A DNA stretch of 64,000 nucleotides from Candidatus Nitrosoglobus terrae (GTDB lineage Bacteria > Pseudomonadota > Gammaproteobacteria > Nitrosococcales > Nitrosococcaceae). Made by a program: the position numbers and the translations under genes. Under the pieces are notes generated by a model that had not been told where the DNA came from, searched no databases, and worked only from the letters and a program-made list of their open reading frames with translations. Shown piece by piece: positions 14,473-22,110 of the stretch. How positions within the stretch are numbered: position 1 is the first letter of the stretch; every line of letters starts with the position of its first letter. The DNA lies in the NCBI RefSeq assembly GCF_002356115.1, contig NZ_AP014836.1:1547501-1611500 (forward strand). Reading direction: 5' to 3'.

Positions 14473-15590
14473 GCTGATAAAGTCTGTGAATTTGCCAAAC
14501 TTTGATAGCGTAAGGCTCGATGAGTTCGATCTTGAACTCGACCCGCCAGTTGACCACAAGCCGCAGCAATATCATCGCCCCGAGTTTTACGAGTCACCGT
14601 CATCACTCCCTTTTGTAACAACCTCTCCCTAAACTGATTAATAGTATCAATGCTAGAGCAACGGTAAATAGTATTAGGAAAAGGATTAAAAGGTATCAGA
14701 TTAACCTTGGCTGGCAGATCTTGTAATAGTCGCGCCAGTAGCTGAGCATGCTGCAAAGAATCATTAATCCCCTCAAGCATGACATATTCAAAAGTCACAG
14801 CACGCCGCTTATCTCCACTCACATAGCGCCGACACGCAGCCAACAGCGCCCGTAGAGGATATTTTTTATTCAAGGGGACAAGCTCATCACGAAGATCATC
14901 TGTAGGAGCATGAAGGGAAACTGCAAGATTCACTGGGCACTCTGCACGTAATCGATCCATTGCTGGCACCATACCCGCTGTACTCAAAGTCACCCGCCGC
15001 CAAGATAACCCATAAGCAAAATCATCCAGCATCAGATTCATAGCCGCAACGACATGATTAAAATTAGCAAGCGGCTCTCCCATTCCCATCATCACTACAT
15101 TAGTGATGATCCGTTCCCCTTTTGGATCTCGCCCCAAGGCATTATTTGCTAACCACACTTGACCAATGATTTCAGAGACTTGCAAATTTCGACTAAACCC
15201 TTGCTTTCCTGTAGCGCAAAAAGAGCAATTTAAAACACATCCCACTTGAGAAGAAACACACAGCGTGCCTCGACCCTCTTCAGGAATAAAAACTGTTTCA
15301 ATACAGTTACCATCAAATAAACGTAATAACCATTTATAAGTCCCATCAGCCGAGAGATATCCATGCTCTATCACTGGAAGCGTAATGGTGGCTATCTCAG
15401 CCAATTGATCCCGCAAAGACTTACTCAGATCGGTCATCACCCCAAAATCAGTTACAAACCGTTGATGAATCCAAGTAAGTACCTGACGCGCACGAAAAGC
15501 TTTCTCATTAAGATCAGAGAAAAAACCTTCTAACCTAACCTTATCTAAGTCCAGTAAATTTATCTTGGAATCATCAACCATAACATTCAA
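14469..15590 (-). CDS. rlmN: Dual-specificity 23S rRNA/tRNA m2A methyltransferase
   Basis: Radical SAM enzyme that methylates C2 of adenine in 23S rRNA (A2503) and in some tRNAs. The 373-residue protein has the radical SAM cluster motif C-x3-C-x2-C as CVLNCSFC (Cys near 118, 122 and 125), and the family stretch [10 protein letters not shown]. The C-terminal methyl-carrying cysteine should be in the [10 protein letters not shown] segment. It lies 9 bp after ndk and overlaps pilW by 4 bp, forming the operon ndk-rlmN-pilW. Confidence 0.96.
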   Translation of the reverse strand: MNVMVDDSKINLLDLDKVRLEGFFSDLNEKAFRARQVLTWIHQRFVTDFGVMTDLSKSLRDQLAEIATITLPVIEHGYLSADGTYKWLLRLFDGNCIETVFIPEEGRGTLCVSSQVGCVLNCSFCATGKQGFSRNLQVSEIIGQVWLANNALGRDPKGERIITNVVMMGMGEPLANFNHVVAAMNLMLDDFAYGLSWRRVTLSTAGMVPAMDRLRAECPVNLAVSLHAPTDDLRDELVPLNKKYPLRALLAACRRYVSGDKRRAVTFEYVMLEGINDSLQHAQLLARLLQDLPAKVNLIPFNPFPNTIYRCSSIDTINQFRERLLQKGVMTVTRKTRGDDIAAACGQLAGRVQDRTHRALRYQSLANSQTLSA

Positions 15591-15599
15591 CCTTAGGTT

Positions 15600-16031
15600 T
15601 TAGCCTGCACAAGAACAAATCTCTTCAGACTTAAAGAAAAAAGCAATCTCAGACTTAGCCGTCTCTGGCCCATCAGATCCATGAACAGCGTTCGCGTCTA
15701 TATTCTCAGCAAAATCAGCGCGAATGGTTCCCGCAGCGGCTTCTTTTGGGTTGGTTGCACCCATAAGATCTCGGTTTTTGATAATCGCATTCTCACCTTC
15801 TATCACCTGAACCATTATCGGTCCGGAAATCATAAACTTAACTAAATCATGATAAAAAGGCCGATCTTTATGAACAGCATAAAATTTCTGTGCCTGCGCC
15901 TCAGTCAAGTGCAGCATTCGAGCTGCCACAATTCGTAAACCCGCCTTCTCAAAACGCGTATAGATTTCCCCAATTACATTTTTAGCTACAGCATCAGGTT
16001 TAATGATGGAAAGTGTGCGCTCAATCGCCAT
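15600..16031 (-). CDS. ndk: Nucleoside diphosphate kinase
   Basis: Balances NTP and dNTP pools by phosphate transfer through a histidine. The 143-residue protein begins with [12 protein letters not shown] and holds the active-site signature NAVHGSD with His near 117. Length is normal. It is first gene of the ndk-rlmN-pilW(-hisS-pgi) run. The 397-bp AT-rich gap upstream should hold its promoter. Confidence 0.97.
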   Translation of the reverse strand: MAIERTLSIIKPDAVAKNVIGEIYTRFEKAGLRIVAARMLHLTEAQAQKFYAVHKDRPFYHDLVKFMISGPIMVQVIEGENAIIKNRDLMGATNPKEAAAGTIRADFAENIDANAVHGSDGPETAKSEIAFFFKSEEICSCAG

Positions 16032-16428
16032 TTACATTACGCTCCTTAATTTATTCAAAGATAAACAAACGATACTATTTTTTTAGTGAATCTTTATACC
16101 CTAAATAGCGCTGGATATATAAAAACCAAAATTTAATACTAAAAAATAATCATGCTCTAAAAATACTGCTATATTCTATATATCAATATTATTATCAATC
16201 TTTAATAATTCTTTATAACTAGGTAAACAGAAATAAAACCATCATTAGCCAAAGAGTATTTATCTCATCCCAGTTCTCAAATGATTCTAGTGCTTTTTTA
16301 AGGCGAATCCTTAGTCGAGCCCAGCTTAATGAGCTTTACCTGATCAAGCAGATAACTCGACATAGAGTTTACTACACCTTTCTATATGTATTATATTAAC
16401 TTTTTACAATTAGCTGTGGAGCAAAGCA
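16032..16428. other. AT-rich non-coding gap between ndk and a secreted-protein gene
   Basis: I see no gene, tRNA or convincing terminator in this 397-bp stretch. It should hold the ndk promoter on the - strand and the promoter of the gene starting at 16429. GGAG at 16418-16421 is a good ribosome binding site for that gene, with 7 bases to its ATG. Confidence 0.6.
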
Positions 16429-16861
16429 ATGTATAAATCCCTTTTCTTTAATCCCTTTTCTTATATTATTTGCCGGTACAAGCGTAAATGCGGCAGTTAA
16501 CACAGAGTTTCACCAAGGCGAGGTTTTGCTTCATTGCGAACGCCCTTCTGAAGTAGGAAATTATCCAGAAGATGTATTTAATAAAATATTTCCAGAGATT
16601 ACCAAGCGGCTTCAAGCCTATGCAAACGAGGGAAAGATAGCGAGAGCCCACTATATGGGTAAGCTTGGGCAAGGGTTATTTATCGTCGTCCAAGGGAAAA
16701 ATAAACAAGATGCTATGGCCAATGCCGATCGCATCCGGCAGGAAAATTTGATCACCATATATGAAGGCACAAAGGATTCTAAAATAGGCCCCCAGCCTGA
16801 CTATTGCGAAATGTTTAGCATCGGCCCAGTAGCAGTTCTCCCTCAAAACCCCTCTAAATAG
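16429..16861 (+). pseudogene. Small secreted protein of unknown function, frameshifted in the signal peptide
   Basis: An ATG at 16429 with GGAG 7 bases upstream starts a signal-peptide-like sequence (MYKSLFF), but that frame stops after about 23 codons. The frame one base further on carries a hydrophobic core and an Ala-rich cleavage region (FAGTSVNAA). It then runs to 16861 as a roughly 125-residue mature protein with HCERPSEVGNYPEDVF and QGLFIVVQGKNKQD. Removing one base in the run at about 16438-16452 would join the two. The mature part looks like a small alpha/beta domain; I do not recognise the family. It could be a real frameshift or a sequencing error. An in-frame TTG at 16526 would drop the signal peptide. 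Confidence 0.55.
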
Positions 16862-16899
16862 GGCTTTCCTGTAAGCGTAATACATACGCCGTGGTACTG

Positions 16900-16939
16900 G
16901 TCAGGTCTTAGCCGTTATCGAACAAGGCTAAGACCTGAC
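16900..16939. repeat. Perfect 14-bp inverted repeat at island edge
   Basis: The arms GTCAGGTCTTAGCC (16900-16913) and GGCTAAGACCTGAC (16926-16939) are exact inverse complements around a 12-base loop. It lies 39 bp after the last host-like gene and just before the first restriction-modification remnant, so it sits at the left edge of the island. There is no T-tract on either side, so it is not a typical terminator. It could be a REP-type element, a recombination scar or a transposon end. Confidence 0.7.
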
Positions 16940-17296
16940 GCTCAACGAGGAAACGACAGATCCCGCTACGAATACTTCCTCAGCCAGTTTGCCGGTGCCG
17001 AAGGCAAGCACGGCGGCGAATTCTACACCCACCGCTCCGTATTGCATTCAGAAGGATCGACCATTCCTTACGCGAAATGGAAGAACTCGTTCGAGAAGAT
17101 GCCTGTCATTCTTCCGCCTGAGGAAATGCAGATTCGATTCGGCGATGCTGTGTCGCCGATTATTGAAAATGCAAATGCCAACATTGAAGCCACCGCCGCC
17201 CTCACCCAACTGTGCGACACACTGTTGCCCAAATTGATCTCCGGCAATCTGCGGGTGGCTAATGCCGAAGCCTTCCTCAAGGAACGGAGTCTATGA
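16940..17296 (+). pseudogene. Type I R-M remnant: hsdM motif fused in frame to the hsdS C-terminus
   Basis: One open frame first encodes a HsdM segment ([19 protein letters not shown], then FYTHRSV), which matches the conserved region before the SAM-binding site of type I methylases. It then changes at about 17040 into a HsdS C-terminus: an [10 protein letters not shown] segment, [10 protein letters not shown], then a coiled coil and [12 protein letters not shown]. Several hundred codons of hsdM and most of hsdS are therefore deleted, leaving a fusion. It cannot encode a working methylase or specificity subunit. Its TGA overlaps the RAYT start by 4 bp. GC content is visibly higher than in the flanking host genes. 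Confidence 0.8.
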
Positions 17297-17851
17297 CCTT
17301 TAACCCCGCCATCCATCGTCGTCGAACGATTCGACTGCAAAGCTACGATTACTCTCAGGCTGGCGCCTATTTTGTGACTACCTGCACGCAGAACCGTGAA
17401 TGCCTATTTGGAGAGGAGGTGGCGGATGGGAAAATGCAGTTGAATAATGCCGAGCGTATGGTGGAGGCAGCATGGCGAGATTTGCCGCATCATTACGCGT
17501 ATGTGAGATTAGATTCTTTTGTTATCATGCCTAACCATGTCCATGGTGTAATTTTCATTACCCGATAGGGGCGGGAAACCTGCCCCTACAAAACATCACG
17601 AGCTGCCGGAAATCGTGCGCGCATTCAAAACGTTCTCTTCGCATTGTATCAATGAATTACGCAACACACCCAGCACATCCGTTTGGCAACGCAATTATTA
17701 CGAGCACATCATTCGCAATGACGGCGCTTTAAATCAAATTCGCAAATACATCATCAACAATCCTTTACAATGGGCGTTAGATCGCGAAAATCCGGTTAAT
17801 GTCAGGGTAAGACAAGCCTCGCTCCAACAAATATCATGGGAGGGCGCGTAA
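17293..17851 (+). pseudogene. REP-associated tyrosine transposase (RAYT, IS200-like Y1 family), one frameshift
   Basis: The first part (17293-17568) carries FVTTCTQNRECLFG and the HUH motif MPNHVHGVIF. The second part (from about 17565) carries EIVRAFKTF, VWQRNYYEHIIRN with the candidate catalytic Tyr, and KYIINNPLQW. Removing one C from the CCC at 17561-17563 joins both into a single protein of about 185 residues. The family handles REP palindromes by single-strand cleavage. It overlaps hsdS by 4 bp (ATGA) and hsdR by 1 bp (TAATG), so it was a coupled cistron of the R-M operon rather than a random insertion. It is probably inactive now. Confidence 0.82.
17566..17588 (-). repeat. REP-like hairpin inside the RAYT gene
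   Basis: A 10-bp stem with a 3-base loop (arms 17566-17575 and 17579-17588, one G-T wobble). On the - strand it begins with GTAG followed by GGGCAGG, the GTAG-head plus palindrome layout of REP sequences recognised by RAYTs. It lies at the point where the RAYT reading frame is shifted and encodes a Gly/Pro-rich linker in the protein. Confidence 0.6.
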
Positions 17852-18907
17852 TGGCGTTTCTATCCGAATCGGAAGTAGGGCAAGCGCTGCTGGAGCAGCT
17901 ACGCAGTCTGGGTTATGCCACTACCAGCGATGAATTGATTAACCCCGATAGCCAGCAACCGGAACGTGAGCGCTACGAGCGCTACGATGAGATGATTCTC
18001 AAAAAACGCTTCACTGAAGCCGTGGCGCGTTTGAACCCAAGTTTGCCGCTTGAGGCTCAACAAGATGCCATTCGTCGCGTAATACAATGAGACTGCCAAG
18101 CCACTAACCACGCGTAGCAATGTGGTGGTAATCGCCGATGAAGCTCATCGCAGCCAGTATAGTTTCAAAGCTAAAATGGACGGGAAAACTGGCAGCATTT
18201 CCTACGGCTTTGCCAAGTACCTACGGGATGCCTTGCCCAACGCCTCTTTTATCGGCTTTACCAGCACACCCATTGAAGCCGATGACGTGAATATCCTAGC
18301 GGTATTTGGCAATTACATCGATATCTACGATATTAGCCGCGGAGTTGAAGATGGCGCAACAGTGCCTATCTACTATGAGTCGCGACTGGCTCGCATTGAG
18401 CTGGATGAGGACGAAAAACCAAAGATCGATGCCGAGGTAAATAAACTCACTGAAGAGGATTCGGAAGCCAATCAGGAACATTTTAAGAAAAAATGGGCAA
18501 CGGTTGAATCTTTGGTGGGCAGTGACAAGCGCCTAGCATTGGTGGCCAAAGATATGCTCACTCACTTTGAGGATCGCCTAGCAGCGCTAGATGGCAAGGC
18601 AATGGTGGTGTGTATGAGCCGTCGCATTTGCGTAAAGCTCTATGACGAAATCGTCAAGTTGCGCTCAGACTGGCATAGCGCCGATGACAACGCCGGCACG
18701 ATCAAGATCGTGATGACGGGAGCCGCAGGAATGGCAACAGTATATCGGTAACAAGACGCGGCCGACCTACTGGCCAAGCGTGCCCGCAATCCGCAAGACC
18801 CACTCAAGCTGATGATTGTTCGGGATATGTAGCTCACCGGCTTCGATGTACCCATGCATGCACACCATGTATGTGGACAAGCCAATGCAAGGGCACAGCC
18901 TAATGCA
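17851..18907 (+). pseudogene. hsdR: Type I restriction enzyme R subunit, N-terminal and motor-domain remnants
   Basis: The ATG at 17851 starts MAFLSESEVGQALLEQLRSL, a HsdR N-terminus, which stops after about 80 codons. After a deletion of a few hundred codons the frame resumes near 18080 with the DEAD-box motif [14 protein letters not shown], then [28 protein letters not shown] and PIYYESRLA. Frame is lost again near 18730, and a later stop falls where HsdR proteins have Trp (RDM-stop-LTGFD). Similarity ends at about 18907 (the [10 protein letters not shown] region). The missing Walker A part and several lesions make it non-functional. The C-terminus reappears at 21830, beyond phage-like DNA. 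Confidence 0.85.
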
Positions 18908-19138
18908 AGACTAAAACATAATAATTAACTATTTTATATTACTTATATTTTATAAATAATGTAAAAAATACCCCCAGATATACCCCTAAATTATTTTTTG
19001 TTCCCTAGTTGTATTCAATAACCAATGTCCAGCAGTATACGTTGTTTAAATAACATTGTAACTACGCGTTAAGCCCTTTATCTTTTCGGTAATAGGTAAA
19101 GCCTCTTTATTTAAACCAAAAGAAAAATAAGCCCGATC
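18908..19138. other. AT-rich junction between the hsdR break and the DUF29 gene
   Basis: Composition drops sharply to AT-rich right after the last hsdR-like codons. I see no gene here. A short repeat of C-blocks, ATACCCCCAGATATACCCC (18968-18986), stands out; it may be part of a recombination site, but nothing proves this. Confidence 0.4.
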
Positions 19139-19576
19139 TTAACCAGGGTAGAACCCCTCATCTAATACTTGCTCTATACGCCAACCGGTGCGCTCAAAAT
19201 CTATTGGGAATAGTTCTTCAGCTAAGTTAGTTTCAATAGAAGCCTGCAATATCCCGTTCTCATAAGCTTCTATCACGGCCTCATTTAGCCTTGGCTTAAG
19301 GCTTGGGTTTTTCATAATTAACCGATGTATTCTAATCCGCTGGTCTTTAATAGTTGCCCTCCAGCTATTACTACGATGTTCAGGCTGATATTGCCATTTA
19401 AGTAGGTGAGCTATCAGCACGATCAATCTATTTTCTAGCTGTCCAATTTTATTGGTTCCCATATCTTCAATTTCTTCAATCAACGCCTCCATATCTACCT
19501 CACTAAATCGGCCTTGCTTAAGCAGCTCAGCGGTTTCCTGTGTCCAGCCATAAAAATCAGTTTCATAGGTACTCAT
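19139..19576 (-). CDS. DUF29 domain-containing protein
   Basis: A 145-residue protein with the DUF29 pattern: TDFYGWTQETAELLKQGRF, then DMEALIEEIEDMG, and a central helix LIAHLLKWQYQPEHRSNSWR. The family has no established function. It is common in cyanobacteria and gammaproteobacteria and often lies in accessory regions. It is intact, on the - strand, and sits inside the DNA that splits hsdR. Its composition resembles the host and phage-like DNA more than the GC-rich R-M remnants. Whether it arrived with the phage DNA cannot be told. Confidence 0.8.
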   Translation of the reverse strand: MSTYETDFYGWTQETAELLKQGRFSEVDMEALIEEIEDMGTNKIGQLENRLIVLIAHLLKWQYQPEHRSNSWRATIKDQRIRIHRLIMKNPSLKPRLNEAVIEAYENGILQASIETNLAEELFPIDFERTGWRIEQVLDEGFYPG

Positions 19577-19667
19577 GGGTTAATGCCTCATCATTCTACT
19601 TACTCAATCAGTTTAGCCCTGATCGGTAAAGGGTAGCTAATCATTTTATTTTTTTCCTTTTGTTTTT

Positions 19668-20046
19668 GTTCCATAGTCAATCAACAGCATAGTCCGTAAT
19701 TCAGTTCTTACTAGTGAGCAGCTAGCTACCGTTGTTAGCAATAGCATTGTTAAGAACATCAAGAGAGTAGAGATACTAGCTATTACCATGGATACGGTAC
19801 TAGATGCAGCAGGTGAAAAGGCACTAGATAGGACAGGTAAATTAGCTACAGACTACCTATAGGATTTTGAGGAATATGTATGGAACCATCGTATTGAACA
19901 AGCTAAAAAGTTTAGGAGGAACATGTTAATGATGCTGAGTATCTACAATCATTGGAAAAGCAGCTCAAGTTATCCATTAACATGTACCAACATTTCATCA
20001 AGGATATAGAAGAAAGCTTACGGAAGAAGCGTAAACCAACTAAGTA
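19668..20046 (+). pseudogene. Degraded helical protein, probably phage-derived
   Basis: After a stop at 19673-19675, an open frame reads SNSIVKNIKRVEILAITMD and TVLDAAGEKALDRTGKLATD and ends in TAG at 19859. The same frame continues with EEYVWNHRIEQAKKFRR. A shift near 19925 then leads to AEYLQSLEKQLKLSINMYQ, a lysine-rich tail and TAA at 20046. Together this looks like one roughly 125-residue, highly helical protein with one nonsense codon and one frameshift. I do not recognise the family. A terminator hairpin follows 20 bp downstream. Confidence 0.45.
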
Positions 20047-20065
20047 ACTAACTTACTAATAATTA

Positions 20066-20099
20066 GGGAGTAGTAGCAATACTATCCCCTTTTTATTTT
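20066..20099 (+). terminator. Rho-independent terminator in phage-like DNA
   Basis: GGGAGTAGTA (20066-20075) pairs with TACTATCCCC (20080-20089) around GCAA, with nine of ten pairs formed including one wobble. TTTTTATTTT follows. It lies just after the degraded helical gene and fits a + strand terminator. Confidence 0.7.
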
Positions 20100-20410
20100 G
20101 AGAGCAGTAAGTAAAGTATTAGAGAGTAACTAGTCTATAGTTCTCTCTTCTCTAATCTCTCTTAGTCTAGTCCTTAGCTAATCTACTAACCTTAATAGCC
20201 AGTAGCCCTCTAGTACGAATAGCTAGTAGCTCTATAAATAGCTACTAGAAGCTCTTCAAGGCTTATTTTAATGTTTTAGGTACTAAATAACTCCCTTCAT
20301 CATTATAGGGTTATCAATTTAAATTAAATTTAGGGGCTATAGAGAGATTAATTAGTTTATTAAGCTACTAGTTATAAGTCTTTCAATAGCTAATCTAGTT
20401 ATCCTAATAG
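20100..20410. other. Non-coding phage-like stretch with hairpins, CTAG-rich
   Basis: No open frame of note. It is unusually rich in CTAG and TAGCTA words. It holds a 9-bp perfect hairpin (CTAGTAGCT at 20223-20231 with AGCTACTAG at 20240-20248). A second hairpin pairs AGAGAG..AACTA with TAGTT..CTCTCT near 20122-20150. ATTTAGG (20328-20334) followed by CTATAGAGAGA (20337-20347) resembles parts of SP6/T7-type promoters. These fit a phage intergenic control region. Confidence 0.45.
20175..20215. repeat. Imperfect direct repeat, copy 1
   Basis: Begins TAGCTAATCTA and continues CCTTAATAGCCAGTA. A similar string recurs at 20387-20425. The copies flank about 170 bp and differ by a few substitutions and small gaps. 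Confidence 0.5.
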
Positions 20411-20425
20411 CTAGTACTCTATGTA
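20387..20425. repeat. Imperfect direct repeat, copy 2
   Basis: Begins TAGCTAATCTA and continues ATCCTAATAGCTAGTA. It runs straight into the truncated RNA polymerase frame, so this repeat may be where the 5' part of that gene was lost by recombination. Confidence 0.5.
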
Positions 20426-21401
20426 TGGCAAGATGCTACATTCTCCGGTTTACAAGTCCTCTCAGCAATACTAAGTGATGAGGTAGGTGCTCAATTCTCT
20501 AACCTGATTAATATAGGTAGGAGACAAGACTTCTACACTCAGTTTCCTGAGTACATGGAACAAGTTGGGTTTCCTATCGCTAACTATAGTACTTCTAGAA
20601 AAGCCATTAAGGAGCTAATCAATCCTATGATTTATTCTTCAGTAGCTACACCTCTAGATTACTGTAAGAACAATGAAGCTCACTTTGAATTAATCATGAA
20701 TGCTTTCAAGACTGCTCTACCTAAAGTCTCTTTCTTCTTAGAGCTTATGAAAGGTTCTATCAAGTTTAGGAAAGCAGTAAGGCAATGGACTAGACCGGAT
20801 GGATTTGTAGCTTCTAGCTTAGGCTAAAACCAAGGAACAAAAGAGATATACTCTCTTTGGTGAGCAAGTCACTGCTACACGTAATGTCATCTCTGGAGAT
20901 ATTTACTATAAAGGATTAGCTGCTAATTTTGCTCACTCTTACGATGCTTTTGTAGCAGCTAAAGTCATTAGGGCTGCTCATTTAGATAAATAAAAGTTAC
21001 TAAGCCTGCTTAACAGTAAGTCAAGTAACCCAGTGGAAGACGAAGCTCTCTCTAAGTTAGTTTCACTAAGAGAGAGATTGGGGTGTTATTCCAATGCTAT
21101 TCTAGGGATGCTCAATGCTCATAACATGCATCTTGTTCCTAGGGATGTACTAGAAACCCTTATCAATGATTTACCTGAAAAGACATTCTCAGTCTATCTG
21201 GTACATGATTGTTTTGGGACACATGCTAACTATTGTGAAGATATTAAAAAACTCTATTTAACTATCATGAATAGGCTATCCCATTCTAAAATCTATCGTT
21301 GTTTCTTAGAGGATGCTTGCGGGGATTTTCTTAATAATCCTAGTAGTGCTCGTGCTTCTAATCTAGATTTAGGGATTAGAATACTTACACTAAGTAAGTA
21401 A
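20411..21401 (+). pseudogene. Single-subunit phage (T7-type) RNA polymerase, C-terminal remnant
   Basis: The frame opens at 20411 inside motif A: QDATFSGLQVLSAILSDEVG aligns with T7 RNA polymerase [20 protein letters not shown], with the catalytic Asp codon at 20432. Motif B reads SRKAIKELINPMIYSS (Arg 20597, Lys 20609, Tyr 20633), matching the R-x3-K-x7-Y pattern. WTRPDGF matches T7 WVTPDGF. After a one-base shift near 20823, ANFAHSYDAFVAAKVI matches T7 PNFVHSQDGSHLRKTV. A TAA at 20991 interrupts that frame, which then resumes with motif C YLVHDCFGT (Asp codon 21207) and ends near 21401. The N-terminal half is missing. It belonged to a T7-like podovirus or relative and is now inactive. Confidence 0.85.
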
Positions 21402-21410
21402 CTCATTAGA

Positions 21411-21446
21411 AGCTCTGTGGAGTAACCTCCATGGGGCTTTTATTTT
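21411..21446 (+). terminator. Terminator after the phage RNA polymerase remnant
   Basis: AGCTCTGTGGAG (21411-21422) pairs with CTCCATGGGGCT (21427-21438) along 12 positions with G-U wobbles. TTTATTTT follows. It lies 9 bp after the RNA polymerase stop, as expected for a phage transcription unit. Confidence 0.75.
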
Positions 21447-21548
21447 CTCTACGGATTTATTCAATAAAACTATAAATCCAAACACACTTAAGTAACTTAT
21501 AAAAATTACTTAAGCAAAAACTCAATAACCTTACAAGGACATGACGGA

Positions 21549-21825
21549 ATGAACGTAGTTAAACGAGATAACACTGAACAACCCTTTGTACTTAAATAAG
21601 TTAAAGAATTGGACGTTATGGGTACTTAAAGACATTACTACCATAGATGCTAGCAACATTGTCCGCAAGGTAACTAATAAACTAAAAGACAAGGAACAGA
21701 TAGCTAGCAAAGAATTACAACAAGAATTGATTAACGCTTTACTTGATATACCTGAACCTGACTACGAGCATAACCTAGCAGCAGGTAGGTTGTATTCATC
21801 CCTTATCAGTAAAAACTCAACATGA
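21549..21825 (+). pseudogene. Ribonucleotide reductase alpha-subunit fragment (ATP-cone, NrdA-like), frameshifted
   Basis: The ATG at 21549 starts MNVVKRDNTEQPFVLK, a typical NrdA N-terminus (V-x-KRDG-x-EPF-x-L). That frame stops at once. The next frame, from about 21586, continues the ATP-cone: NWTLWVLKDITTIDASNIVR, ELQQELINALLDI and PDYEHNLAAGRL, matching NrdA D-A-P-D-Y-Q-Y-L-A-A-R-L. The catalytic domain is missing: the sequence changes to hsdR at about 21826. T7-like phages of several groups carry nrd genes, so this fits the RNA polymerase remnant upstream. Function is lost. Confidence 0.75.
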
Positions 21826-21829
21826 TCTC

Positions 21830-22027
21830 TTGATGAGTCTGCGTAAAAATGTGACGGTGGACTGGATACGCCGAGAACCGGCGCGAGCAAAAATGCGCAT
21901 CATAGTCAAAGGCATCCTGCGCAAATACGGCTATCCGCCCGATTTGCAGGCTGCTGCCGTGCAGACCGTGCTACAGCAAGCTGAGGCATTATCATCGGAG
22001 TGGTCGATTACACATGGAAAGAATTAA
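21830..22027 (+). pseudogene. hsdR: Type I restriction enzyme R subunit, C-terminal fragment
   Basis: About 65 residues, with LRKNVTVDWIRREPARAKMR, then ILRKYGYPPDLQ and AVQTVLQQAEALSSEW, match the conserved C-terminus of HsdR (DUF3387 region). GC content jumps back up at its start. It is the natural end of the hsdR gene whose first parts lie at 17851-18907. The two are now separated by about 2.9 kb of AT-rich DNA, and part of the C-terminal region is missing. A terminator follows 55 bp downstream. Confidence 0.8.
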
Positions 22028-22080
22028 TTGATTGAGAAATCGAACCAAGATAAATGAGAGCAGAGAGGTACTGGAAAATA

Positions 22081-22110
22081 AAAACTAGCCAAGTATGGCT
22101 AGTTTTTTAG
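22081..22110 (+). terminator. Rho-independent terminator after the hsdR tail
   Basis: AACTAGCCA (22083-22091) and TGGCTAGTT (22096-22104) form a perfect 9-bp stem with a 4-base loop, then a run of T. It fits the end of the old hsd operon on the + strand. The A-rich left flank could let it work in both directions. Confidence 0.85.

Noticed and set aside
14473-14559. Longer PilW start
   Set aside because: It would overlap rlmN by 91 bases and put 29 residues before the signal peptide. The ATGA overlap at 14472 is better.
20820-20995. Programmed frameshift or stop readthrough in the phage RNA polymerase
   Set aside because: No slippery heptamer or pseudoknot is seen, and the 5' half of the gene is gone, so decay is simpler.
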